DNA of 64,000 bases from Crossaster papposus. Taxonomy: Eukaryota > Echinodermata > Asteroidea > Velatida > Solasteridae. Below are positions 44,182 through 55,053 of this stretch, piece after piece. How positions within the stretch are numbered: the first letter of the stretch is position 1; each line of letters begins with the position of its first letter. Location of the stretch: contig JBAIAA010000025.1 of assembly GCA_037893245.1 (NCBI GenBank), positions 1,736,001 through 1,800,000 of the forward strand, in the 5' to 3' direction. Under the pieces are notes generated by a model. The model was not told the DNA's origin. It saw nothing but the letters and a program-made list of their open reading frames with translations, and did no database searches. The position numbers and the translations under genes are program-made.

Positions 44182-46343
44182 TCTCTGGCGAAACTGGAAA
44201 CATGTAGCGTCATTATTAATGAATCATCTCTCATGTTGCGCAATAGACTGACTGCATGTTGACCTTACATTTAGGCCGTTTTCCAATTCCAAGCTTCGGC
44301 TCCGTTTTGGCTGCGTTCTTGCAGTTTGGCAATGGTGATGGAGCCAGAAACAGATGCAGTCTAGCTGGGGTTTGTAAAGCGGCCCTGTTGTCACAGTGAG
44401 CAAGTTCAGGTGTAGCCTTTTGACAAGGCCTCGTGACTCTGGCTAAGCGGCTGAGATGAGTCTAGATAACTGGGATGAACGCGCGACCGAGTGACGAATG
44501 TCACGAGGCCTTTTGCAATGTAGGTTTCACTGCTCTGCATGAATTATTCATAGATACATATTAGCATGCCAATACGCCCAATCAGAACGTCGATCTCCCA
44601 GTTGGCTTCGTTCGTGATTCGTTCAATATCAAAGCATGTAAGGAAAGGTAAAAAAACGTAAATAAATGTTGCTTCTGAGTTGAATATATGAATGATAAAT
44701 ACAAGATATCACATTTAAATCTATTTTACATGCAAAATTGCAATAAATTAGGAAGCAACTAATAATTTGAGCTAAATATTGTAAGTGACATGATTGGACA
44801 TTCCTTGTTTGTAAAATGAACTAGTCCAACTCAAATATAAGCTGACGTCACGCAGAGATACGTTCGCTGATTGGACGCTACCATTTCGGTAGCGATTCCA
44901 GTTGGAAACAAAGGTTAACATAAGAAATCCAAACCAGATTGATAAAGGCCACTTGTCTGGGCAATTCGCACTGGCGTTCACTCAGGTTTTCGCGATTAGT
45001 CTCTTTTTAGTCGCTCGGCCTCTATCAGACATGTGGCCTTGTTTAAAGGCTAGTTCGGGTGCTGCTGAACGGCCTTTTGTCGATTTTCGATTCAACTTCA
45101 CGCAGTGCGTGGTCTGAACTCTGTTTTTCACTCAAGCGCATCTAGTCGATCAATGACATCAAATCTAGTTTGCTTGGGCAGACGACAGGCTTTCACGTTG
45201 TGAACGAAGCAACATTTTGGCACATAACTTGTTTTTGTTTTAATGATTTATTTATATTATTTTTTACACTTAATTTAGTGCAATAAATAATTATCTTATT
45301 GCAGAGAGTCATCATCATTGGAGATATTTATTGTAAACTTTGACAAAACATGCACCAGTTTGCCTTCCCTCCATCTTGAAACCGTGTTGTACTCGAGCGA
45401 CTATATAAACCAGTTGGGATAGTTGGTCAAACCGCACGTTAGAGTGACAACTAGATTGACTAATTAATGAATGGTTAAGTCTAGCGGTTCTCCTGGGGGG
45501 GAGGGGGGGGGGGGGGGAGGGGGGGTATGCGCTAGGGGGCTAGAGGGTTGGGGGGGGGGGGGGGGGGGCTTTAGCCAGAAAAGAAAAAGCCCCTCAAAAA
45601 AAATGAAATAAAAAGTTCATTCGAAAAAATGCGTATACTGGATCTGCGAAGGTTAGAAATTCCCCTAAAATTCTGGCTTTAGAACCGCTCCCGGCGACTA
45701 TTTTTAAATGATGCAACCATTCAAATTATAACGACCTTTTATCAGAAGGCACAACGCCTGCATAATTGGCCTTAGATGTTGAATTTAGCCAATGCGAGTT
45801 TTGATTTTCTGCAAATCAGAAAGAAAAACAGTCTTGACCGATGAGCATTTGGTTAACGGAATTGTTTAGCTGGAAACACTTGACCATCGCCAAGGTAAAC
45901 GATAATGCCTGAATGTAAATTCAACGTATTTGGAAAACTTGGGCATTCAGGTTTTCGGGAACTGAGTGAATTATTTTTTAAAAATACGCTGAAAAAACAG
46001 TTTTTGCGGCCCCCAAACTGGCAACGGGCCATATAAAAAAAAGTTATATTTTGGTTACTTGCTTACAAGTCCCTTCATATAAAAAAATAAATAATAAATG
46101 TCGAAGACACTTGTACGAAATATTGACGTGGACCCACTAATAATACGCATTCAAATAGTGGACGTTGAACAATAATTGAAGTCAATAATAGTATACTATT
46201 GACAAACGTTTACTGTTGAAATTCATGAACAAAACATAGAGGGATCCACGTTTGGAGGTATTTACAACACTGTGAGTATACATGTACATCAAGGTATGTA
46301 CGTTGTGTATAAATTAGGTGTTGAATTGATGTACTGTTTGTGA
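44182..46343. other. Intergenic sequence
   Basis: It contains the G-runs at 45493-45569. I see no gene. Confidence 0.35.
45493..45569 (+). repeat. Cluster of long G-runs
   Basis: Four G tracts of 7 to more than 20 bases lie within 77 bases. It is a strong G-quadruplex candidate on the plus strand. Confidence 0.85.
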
Positions 46344-46733
46344 ATGCATGGTGCGATACCGCCAAACCGACCTGTGCAACGATTGCGTCGTGGACTAGTC
46401 TTTGGGCAAGACGTAGCTATTTTAGATACGCGAGAGGGCGCTATTGCGACAAACTATTATCACCCACAAACCGATCAAAAACAACGCGTTTGGAAATTCG
46501 TAAAATGTCTTTCCGAAGCGGGGGGAACTAGTGCGCGTGCGCTATTTATGTATGTAATTAAAGGAAAATCCCTCTTCACGCACGCGCACATACGACAGCT
46601 GTTGCACAATATAGGTCAGGTGGCAAGTGCCGAACGTTTTAGTTCGCATTCGCGGAGTCGAGTCCGCAAGTCGTCGCCACGGTTTTCTCCGTGTGGGCCC
46701 CGAGATGGCAGAGGGACCAGGCAGGCATACTAG
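46344..46733 (+). CDS. Hypothetical 129-residue ORF
   Basis: The ORF starts MHGAIPPNRPVQRLRRGLVF. It contains a region that looks protein-like (KFVKCLSEAGGTSARALFMY, then HIRQLLHNIGQ) and an Arg/Ser-rich end. Codon usage looks less repetitive than in surrounding DNA. It could be the first exon of a gene continuing right. I recognise no family, and a chance ORF is possible. Confidence 0.3.
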   Translation: MHGAIPPNRPVQRLRRGLVFGQDVAILDTREGAIATNYYHPQTDQKQRVWKFVKCLSEAGGTSARALFMYVIKGKSLFTHAHIRQLLHNIGQVASAERFSSHSRSRVRKSSPRFSPCGPRDGRGTRQAY

Positions 46734-46893
46734 GCGACAATGTTTATATACCCAGCACGATATGTGGCAGAGGGATACCCCCCTCTTATCCCTATACCTT
46801 ATACACACTCAACACTATTGTTACCTGACACACCCCCCCTTGAAACCTAAAAAGAATTCCTGAGATTCCGGGTACATAATGGTCAACACAAAA

Positions 46894-46910
46894 TAGGGGG
46901 GGGGGGGGGG
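46894..46910 (+). repeat. G-run
   Basis: About 17 consecutive G. Confidence 0.85.
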
Positions 46911-47235
46911 GTTTCTCTGCCACATATCGTGCTTCATATGAATGTTTAATCTGCGGGAAATAACTTGTTACCTGCAAAAATACCAGGCTGTACGGGAGCC
47001 ACAATTTTTGCCACATTTTACCAGAATAGTTTAGAGCATGGAGGAATAAAAACCGATCTCACGAAGAGCGTCAACTTGTTTATTTGTTTTACCCAGCTTT
47101 TTAGCATCATCAAAAGCTGGTCGTCCTTTTTCACGATCCACGTTGAACACGTTTGGTGATACGCTGTAAAACGTACATTTGTACACGTACAAATTTAATT
47201 GTTCTACAATGTACTGTACTTGTAGATAAACATGT

Positions 47236-47416
47236 TGTACATGTACTGTACATGTACTGTACATGTACTGTACATGTACTGTACATGTACTGTACATGTA
47301 CTGTACATGTACTGTACATGTACTGTACATGTACTGTACATGTACTGTACATGTACTGTACATGTACTGTACATGTACTGTACATGTACTGTACATGTAC
47401 TGTACATGTACTGTAC
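47236..47416. repeat. Palindromic 11-mer array (TGTACATGTAC)
   Basis: About 16.5 head-to-tail copies of TGTACATGTAC with no visible variant. GTACATGTAC within each unit is its own reverse complement, so the array is nearly identical on both strands. Every frame on both strands is open (VHVLYMYCTCT-type peptides), but these are not genes. Confidence 0.95.
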
Positions 47417-47707
47417 ACCGAAACCAGATGCAACGCAATGTAGTCAGGGTGTTAGACCTATATGCATGTTGCAAAGTACGTAATGCGCGTTGCATTCATT
47501 ATGCAAAGCAGGTGCGTGCGCATTATATACTACCGCTACGAAGTTCCAAAGACGTTGTTTCCGATCTGCGCCATGTTTCCCCATCATGCTTTGCGCGTTT
47601 CTAACCCCTTGAATTGTCTAATTGAAATGTGCCATATATTGGCACATTTAAATTAGGACTGTAGTTGATGTATTTGACGTGCGACGCCATGTAATTGTTA
47701 TATTTTA

Positions 47708-47823
47708 TTCTTCCCTAAGATGCACAATTCACATAATAAAGGACAAACTGCACACCAGTTTGGGATTTGGTTGGTGTATTTCGGCCCGTAGGACGGCTGC
47801 CTACAAAGGCTATGCCTACTGAA
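47708..47823 (-). repeat. DIRS 116-bp repeat, outer copy
   Basis: Same sequence as 51893-52008. It contains GCACACCAGTTTGGGATTTG. Confidence 0.95.
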
Positions 47824-48077
47824 TTCACAATTTACTTAACACATTACACTTACACCTTTACATTAACATATATTACGCTAACAACTTGATATAAAACAAC
47901 CTGTAATCTTCAATCTTTCAGCCATTGCGCATGGGAGACCAGAAATTAAAGGCAGTGCTGATGAGCCGGCTACGAAAAACTCACCCCTTAGGATGAGAAA
48001 CGTAGGTCTGCCCCAAGCGTCACAGCCTCATCCCAGACCAGACTAGCCTTTATTCCTGACTACCCCGCCTGTTTCAT

Positions 48078-48884
48078 TCACAGGCCAAGTGATCTTGAAA
48101 CAGACAAAAGACTGTCAACATTGTCCTTAACATAACCATCTTTGAAATTCTCTCCCTTCCACCTGCCGTGCCTCTTAAACAATCTATCTGGGACACCAGC
48201 TTGGGCAGCCGCGGTTGCTCCACCTGCACGGAGACTATGCACTCCAAACTTAGACACATCATCCACGACTGGACGAAGAGCATCCAATATTACTTCCCTG
48301 ACACGGCTATAACTCATGGGTTGATTTAGGTCCCTTAGCTTGTAGCCTCCTTTAACTTTAGATAGACTACGGAAAATATATGAATCTGGACTTTGTATCT
48401 GTGCTACATTTACATAAGTCTGAAGGATCTGGACAGGGCAGTATTTTGTTCCTGCCTTACTTATAACAACTGACTTCCCTTCGTGATAGATATCTGTTTT
48501 GCTCGATGGGATGGAAATGTTTAAACTATCTATATTGAAGTGTAGATGCTCCAATCGGATATTGGATAGCTCATTGAACCTGAGAAAACTGGTATAGGCT
48601 AAAAGACACATTGTTATTGTCCTTAACTTCATAAGATCTACTTTTACTAGTTCTACAGCCTCTTTTATGTGCAGATCTATCATGTCTCTTAGCATCAAAG
48701 GCGTTACGGGCTCCTTTTTTACTACTGGCTTTGAGCATGTTCTTTTAAGACCTTCTAGTGTATATTTCACTAGCTGCACCTGTGCAGGATCGTTCACCCC
48801 AGCCATCTTATGTGCCCAAGATATGGCCGACAATGCTTTGACTAGGGGAGCTGGTGAACGACAAGAATGACTTAGATAAACCAA
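48078..48884 (-). CDS. DIRS tyrosine recombinase region
   Basis: It encodes a recombinase of the phage-integrase superfamily, used by DIRS elements to insert circular DNA. Visible landmarks are a fold with YTSFLRFNELSNIR (first Arg box), then FGVHSLRAGGATAAA (the H-x-x-R box), HGRWKGENF and a final Tyr in FKDGYV. Part of the fossil element above. Confidence 0.88.
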   Translation of the reverse strand: MVYLSHSCRSPAPLVKALSAISWAHKMAGVNDPAQVQLVKYTLEGLKRTCSKPVVKKEPVTPLMLRDMIDLHIKEAVELVKVDLMKLRTITMCLLAYTSFLRFNELSNIRLEHLHFNIDSLNISIPSSKTDIYHEGKSVVISKAGTKYCPVQILQTYVNVAQIQSPDSYIFRSLSKVKGGYKLRDLNQPMSYSRVREVILDALRPVVDDVSKFGVHSLRAGGATAAAQAGVPDRLFKRHGRWKGENFKDGYVKDNVDSLLSVSRSLGL

Positions 48885-49095
48885 ATACAGGGAAATATGC
48901 CCATTTTGCCCAATTATTGAATGCAGCCGAATACTGTTTCACTGTTGAATCTGCTCTTGACTTGAGAACGACTTGCGGTAACTCTCTTGCAAGTTCCTTG
49001 AGATCTTGGGTCATGTCCTCGGGTTTAGAAGCCCATATCCCGCTGTTGAATATTACCTACAATCAAAGGGAGAAAACCAATTATCTATGAACTAT

Positions 49096-51405
49096 TCAGC
49101 TGGCTCTGAAATCCAACCTTACTGCCAATACTTTACTCCTGACAATATTGTCAATAAATTCAACATTTCCTCCCCTGCCCGGGATAAATATCTCCTTATC
49201 TCTGGGAAGTTCATAAACTTCCAACACTGCTCTTATTGGGTTATAACCATCTGGGAAGAGCATAGGCCAATAAGGCGCTGAAAACCAACACGGACAAACT
49301 AGTGTCCCCACCACCTTTGTGTTTTCCATATGTCTGATAACTCTGGGTATCAGCGAGATCGGAGGGACAACCCAATTGTTGTCGAGCTCCCAATTAACTG
49401 TTAAAGCATCTATAGCTTCACAGCCTGGATTCCAATTCCTGGAATTAAACCTACTGATCTTTTTGTTGTAATAAGTGGCAAACCTGTCCACTGAATGTGG
49501 ACCCCACATGCTATCAAGCAATTGGAATACTTCATCTGTCACTGCCCAGTCATCTCGATCTATGATCCGACTAAGGCTATCAGCTTTCTCATTATTTGAC
49601 CGAGGGACCCATTCCATCTCAATATGAATATTATGTGAAAGACACGTCTTACAAATACTAAAGGCAATATGTTGCAATTCCCTTTTCATGCTCCCTCTCA
49701 CCGCTATACTTGCAACTGCCTGGTTATCTGTAAACCACTTTGTCCTTCGGCAGGACAGCTTAGTCACCAATGACTTGAGTACTATATCAACTGCCATAAG
49801 CTCTCTCCAAGTGGAACTCTTACTACAATCCCTACTGTCCTACATTCCATGTACCACCTGTTCACCTGTATCCACTACATAGCCTCCATAACCCGAGGAG
49901 CTTGCGTCCGAATAGACTATTTATGAACATTCCTTTCTAGCTCCTATCATACCTACATTCATGTTATCTATACTACTTTCCCAGAACTGCAGCTCTGCTC
50001 TGGCCTCTGGTGTAATCACAACCAATGAATCCCATCCTGACCTAATTTCGACACATAAGTGCAAGTATTTAGTCATGACATTGGCCACATTCCCTATAAC
50101 CAAATTAGCTGACATTACTTGTCCAATTAACTTCGCCACTAACCTTGCTCTTATTCGGTCCATTCTCATACTTTGAAGGGCTTGCTTTATTCCCTTGATG
50201 AGTCTCTGTGGTACACAAAATGTACCTCTGTCTACATTTATTTCATATCCCAACCATTCAATACATCTTGTTGGTATCCAAACACTCTTCTGGACATGCG
50301 GAATAAAACCTGCACTAATAATATCCCCTTTTACCGCTTCACTAGCTGCCAGTGCTTCTCCAAATGTGGGTGCAAACCCCAAACCATCATCTAGGTAGAC
50401 TACAATAGATTTACCTTCGCCTCGCCACTTTTTTACAAGGGGTCTTACAATTTTTGTGAATATAAATGGAGCCGTAGATAGGCCAAACGGCAGCTGCTTA
50501 AACATGTAAAATGACTGCACGCCCTGCTCTATCCAAGCGAATCCCAGGTATTTTACATGTTCAGAGCATATATCCACATGGTGGTAACCTGATTTGAGGT
50601 CGAACTTATAAACATACCCACCCTTATTCAAAAATAGAAGCGCAGTGCGCATATCTTCATATTTTACTGATAGTTTTTCCAAATATTCGTTAAGTAGTCT
50701 CAAGTCCAGAATCAGACGCTTCTTACTATTACTTTGAACAGAGACAGTCAAAGGGCTCACCACCTTGGGTTGAAACGTTGTTTTCTCTATTGTACCCAGC
50801 TGCATTAACTCATTAATAGCTGTATTGACAAAATCACTGTTATTTAAGGCAGATTTGTTATTTTTATTAAACATCGTCGGGGGTTCTGAAACAAACGGTA
50901 AGACATAACCATGTTCCACGATGTTCAAAACATGACTAGGCGGGGAAAGAGTCCGCCAAAAAGCACTATGACTTCTTAATCTACCAGCAACCTTGATATT
51001 TGGTATACCCTCATTTTGCTCGTATTCGTAGTAATCTTCAGCAACATAGGCCAACGAAGCATCTTTAGCTTTAATTCCCTGATTTAAGTTACACTTAACT
51101 TTATTGGCTTGTTGTTGCTGCGACCGAGGTTGCTGGCCTGCTGAAGGTAAATCTTCTTGGGCATGAAGCTTTCCAATGCGCGAAACTGCCGCATATGAAG
51201 CAGGCTCCTCCGCTCTTGGGTCGGCTGTAACTGGCGTTGGCTGTGTGGTTCTGGGTGAAGCGACGAAAATTACTAGAGCCAGAAGGATCAAGGTCTTCCC
51301 ATCTAGAACGCTTAGCCTGCTGAGTGGCCGTGGCCGACGCAGCTCGCTTCTGCTTGACCTTCTTTGCTGCCCGATTCTCTGCTCTTGTAATCTTGTTGTC
51401 GTCAT
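49096..51405 (-). CDS. DIRS reverse transcriptase / RNase H region
   Basis: The RT part has YVYKFDLKSGYHHVDI (motif A), QLPFGLSTAPFIFTKI (motif B) and IVVYLDDGLGF (catalytic box). The RNase H part has KWFTDNQAVASI and EWVPRSNNEKADSLSR. Part of the fossil element. Confidence 0.88.
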
Positions 51406-52334
51406 CTTGGTCGTCTGCTAGCTGGTGTGCCTCGTACTCCGTCACTGTGGCCCACCCATACGTACTGGAATCCGCCAGTCGAATCAACTTCTGACGCTTG
51501 TCGATTGCCTCCAGTGCTTTCGTCAGGGTAGCTTGTATCTCTACATCCGTCGTAGCGGAGGGATCCACCAACTCTTCTTTGGCCGTTTGAATCAACTCTC
51601 TAACCTCTCTGTACAAAAGAAAATTACAATCATTCATTATTTTTTTTTTATTTATTTTTTTTTTTTTTTTTTTTTTTTTTGACGATGCGCTGCTTGTGCC
51701 GAACCAACCTGAAGTGTCTCTCCTACCACACCCTGTACCAGGAATTCCACCCTGTAGCTGGAATTCCTATTTGCATATCAATATGGGCCCCTCGCCACCA
51801 CGCTGTTGACAGCGAATAGCGTGCCCATACAACGTGAAGAAAACAAATATGTTCTAATTCACACCTGGTCGTTCAACCGAACATATTTATATTTCTTCCC
51901 TAAGATGCACAATTCACATAATAAAGGACAAACTGCACACCAGTTTGGGATTTGGTTGGTGTATTTCGGCCCGTAGGACGGCTGCCTACAAAGGCTATGC
52001 CTACTGAAGGTTAAAGAAGGCCGGTAGCTGTCGAGCATGCACAAAATGTGCCTTAAAGTCATTATTGCATTTAATTGAAATTATATCAAAAAGCAAATAT
52101 GTATAACTTAGCTGACACTTGCAGATTAAAATCAAACTGCCTGTGATTGCCCTCCCGTCGCCACTTGGTTTTGGCCGAATCTTTCAGCTTCTGGTTCAGT
52201 GACGTCGCCGTCTTCGACTGTGAATCCAACACTTCTGCCTTGGTGCTCTTCAATTTTTGGTCGAATGCATGCGTAAGCTCGGATAACATAGCTTTGATAT
52301 CCTCTTTGGTGGCTGGCTGATCCTCAGGATTCAT
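51101..52334 (-). CDS. DIRS gag-like region (two blocks around the repeat joint)
   Basis: The block at about 52086-52334 begins MNPEDQPATKEDIKAMLSEL and has a Lys-rich helical pattern. The block at about 51101-51637 has a Lys/Arg-rich middle and a zinc knuckle, ACFICGSFAHWKASC (C-x2-C-x4-H-x4-C). The repeat joint lies between them. Part of the fossil element. Confidence 0.75.
51681..51892 (-). repeat. DIRS 212-bp repeat, inner copy
   Basis: Identical by eye to 52404-52615. It begins GACGATGCGCTGCTTGTGCC. Confidence 0.95.
51893..52008 (-). repeat. DIRS 116-bp repeat, inner copy
   Basis: Identical by eye to 47708-47823. It directly abuts the inner 212-bp repeat. Confidence 0.95.
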
Positions 52335-52403
52335 TATCGCTAAGGTATAGGCCTAGTTACAACGTAGGAGTACTGCCTGGTTGAAAACTGAGAGAGATTT
52401 TTT

Positions 52404-52615
52404 GACGATGCGCTGCTTGTGCCGAACCAACCTGAAGTGTCTCTCCTACCACACCCTGTACCAGGAATTCCACCCTGTAGCTGGAATTCCTATTTGCATA
52501 TCAATATGGGCCCCTCGCCACCACGCTGTTGACAGCGAATAGCGTGCCCATACAACGTGAAGAAAACAAATATGTTCTAATTCACACCTGGTCGTTCAAC
52601 CGAACATATTTATAT
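52404..52615 (-). repeat. DIRS 212-bp repeat, outer copy
   Basis: Outer partner of 51681-51892. It marks the 5' end of the element on the minus strand. Confidence 0.95.
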
Positions 52616-52914
52616 GAATCAATCCTTTCAAACATGATTATTTGACATCGCGTTATTTAGCAAGGATTTCTATTAAATGTACGTTACTCTGTCGTCCATT
52701 CATAACGTTTGGTTTTGGCAACACAAAACACGAGGTTTCTAAAATCCATATTGTACAGGTAAGGCGCAGACTTTCAAAAAATAAAAACATTCGTACGTGA
52801 CGTGCGTTCAGAAACACGCGCGCGCATTACATTCAGGGCGTGCACAGTTATTTTAATTCTACATGTATATCTATGGGCGTGCAGTTCACGAAATACGCGC
52901 GCAGTACGCACTGG

Positions 52915-53110
52915 ATAGCCAGTCAGTTGCGAATATGACTATTTCCAAACACAGATTGATGATATTGGTAATAACGGGCAAAACAATATCCAAGCAATTG
53001 ACAACAAACTGAGTAGGCATGGGGTCTAAAGAACAAGACTTTGTTGAGCCTTTATCAATAAGAGCTCTCACATTATACTCAGTAAGTGGTAACAATTGGT
53101 CAAGCGTTAC
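52915..53110 (-). pseudogene. LINE reverse transcriptase fragment
   Basis: On the minus strand the text STKSCSLDPMPTQFVVNCLD, then VLPVITNIINLCLE and DWLS, matches the linker just before RT motif A of CR1/Rex-type LINEs (pattern S-T-K-S-x-x-x-D-P-x-P). Only this short piece remains. Confidence 0.7.
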
Positions 53111-53125
53111 AAATACGTGTCTGTC

Positions 53126-53695
53126 CTGCACCCATGATTTCACTAAACTCTTCGTAACTTACGAGGCATCGCAGTTCTACGACGCGTCGCAGCTGCGAAA
53201 CACATCGTACGTGCGACGCATCGTAGGTGTATTTATAGCACAAAACAGTGACTGTTGTATGTACATATTTAACGCACAGTGAATAGCCGTCTTGTATTCA
53301 GCAAAGAGTCGTAGAATATCTTCTCGGAAAGCTTCAAAAATGTAAATCAAAATGGCTGACGTCTGTTGCATTTTTAACAAAAAACAATCTTCCTGTGAAC
53401 CTCTAGCAAATTTGAAATTTCAAGTGCAGGCTATTCAAGGTTTATTCATATGACTCCGATAAATGTTTCATTTACAACTTCCCACACATTGTCCGAGTAT
53501 TCTAGTCTCGTTTATTTCATTTCTGTGGCGTAAAACTGGCTATTGAAGGACGTATCTTATTTTACGACGACCCAAATACACTTCGTAACTTACGACGTGT
53601 TACTTGCCGTGAAATTTTAGTGAAATGGATCGTCGCGAGACGCGACGCGTTACTACGTCGCAACGTTTAGTGAAATCGGGTGCAGATACGTAAAA
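53126..53695. mobile_element. MITE with CTGCACCC-ATTTCACTAAA ends
   Basis: CTGCACCCATGATTTCACTA at the left pairs with TTTAGTGAAATCGGGTGCAG at the right. Both inner arms carry ACGACG(C/T)GT-type words and TTCGTAACTTACGA. It is non-coding. Confidence 0.65.
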
Positions 53696-54089
53696 ATAAC
53701 TACTCCTTCCTGATTGTTTCATTAAAGAGCGCCCTCGAAATAATTCCTATGTAAGTTCCAGTTTTCGCAGGGTGGTTTAGTCTCTCTGTGATTGAGAGAA
53801 GTCTGAATAAAACAGTCACAGTAATTATAACCAATCCCCAGAGTGCCGTATGGACTCAATGAAGCAAACACTTTATTTACCAATGTGACTTTACGTCACA
53901 CAAATTATACAATCGGCTTTCATTCCCACTACTCCATTATGGCGCATTGTCCTAACTCATTGAACTGAAATGAAAGAGCGCCCTCACTTTGGAGATCGGC
54001 CTCTAATTGGTGAGACCCACTGACCTCAACACCTGGACGGATCATTGTCCATATTCTGCTGTGCTAACACTTTAAGTCGGCGCGAACTG
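53696..54089. other. Intergenic sequence
   Basis: GAGCGCCCTC recurs near 53725 and 53975. No gene. Confidence 0.3.
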
Positions 54090-54235
54090 GAAGTGCAACA
54101 TGGCGTCACTGCTGTGAGCCAATGAAATGTCCAGTTGTAGAGGTCAGTGGATTTACCAACCAACTGAACTTTACACCTGGACATTTCATTGGCTCACAGA
54201 GTGACTTCGTGGGTCCGCCATGTTGCACTTCTCTG
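54090..54235. repeat. Foldback repeat with perfect 22-bp inner arms
   Basis: The arms at 54113-54134 and 54177-54198 (TGAGCCAATGAAATGTCCAG and complement) are exact. The outer AAGTGCAACATGGCG pairs with CGCCATGTTGCACTT through a few mismatches. Confidence 0.8.
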
Positions 54236-54715
54236 CATGCCGACTTCATGCTTTTTCCCCAAACCTTTGTATTTATTCTTGCCTTATTTCCAAAAATTCC
54301 AAATTTTTGCTCAAAAATTCTGAAATTTGCATTTAAATAGAACAGTAGGAGGGAGCACACAAATCAACATATTAATCACAATTTCTTATTCAGAAAATTA
54401 GTCTTCAAACAAACAGCGCCCTCACACATTTGTTAACCCTGGGAGAAGCGAAGCCCCTCCAACGGGTGGACCAAAAACATATTTTTGTTAATTAAAAATA
54501 ATTCCTTCATTCAAAGGTCATCCAGGGGGCAGGCCAACCATTCAAAATAACGGTTTTGGCAAAACGCCATAGACTTGTGCAGAACCTGATCCCTTTGTGT
54601 ATAGCCGACTGTCAATAAAGGTCCCTGGTCTCAGTGTTCGGCCTTGGATCAAAGGCAAGCCTAGCTGTTTCCAATCCTGACCCAGAAATACCATTACATG
54701 GGGGTAGTTATAGTT

Positions 54716-54757
54716 AGCTGTTTCGGCATTTCAGCCGAAACAGCTTTTTTTTTCGTT

Positions 54758-54795
<38 letters not shown>

Positions 54796-54994
54796 CTGTT
54801 TCGGTTTTTCACCGAAACAGCTTTTGTTTTCGTTAAAGTTTTTTTTAGCTGTTTCGGTTTTTCACCGAAACAGCTTTTGTTTTCGTTAAAGTTTTTTTTT
54901 TTCTTTTTTTAGCTGTTTTGGCCTTTCAGCCGAAACAGCTTTTGTTTTCGTTAAAGTTTTTTTTAGCTGTTTCGGCATTTCAGCCGAAACAGCT
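54716..54994. repeat. Hairpin-module cluster 1 (5 copies)
   Basis: Hairpins start at 54716, 54794, 54847, 54911 and 54965. Copies 1 and 5 have arms ending GGC/GCC with loop ATTTCA. Copies 2 and 3 end GGT/ACC with loop TTTTC. Copy 4 has one T.G wobble. Poly-T separates them. Confidence 0.92.
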
Positions 54995-55020
54995 ATTGTT
55001 TTCGTTAAAGTTTTTTTTAT

Positions 55021-55049
<29 letters not shown>

Positions 55050-55053
<4 letters not shown>

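Larger units (their letters stand above)
47708..52615 (-). mobile_element. DIRS-group (tyrosine-recombinase) retroelement, young
   Basis: Parts read on the minus strand from 52615: a 212-bp repeat, a gag-like block, a joint made of a 116-bp repeat and the second 212-bp repeat, a second gag-like block with a CCHC knuckle, reverse transcriptase and RNase H, tyrosine recombinase, and the other 116-bp repeat. These are split direct repeats, as in PAT/Ngaro-style members, not LTRs. Both repeat pairs are identical by eye, so the insertion is recent. It is nearly whole, with roughly one or two breaks. The joint lies between the two gag-like blocks and is bordered by intron-like sequence. As I recall, introns have been reported in some members of this group. 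It sits upstream of the GGT and tRNA genes. Confidence 0.92.

Noticed and set aside
47031-47604. Overlapping ORFs on both strands rich in YMYCTCTVHV
   Set aside because: They translate the TGTACATGTAC array, which has no stops in any frame. Not genes.
49688-51682. Plus-strand ORFs over the DIRS element
   Set aside because: Antisense shadows of the reverse-transcriptase and gag-like regions.
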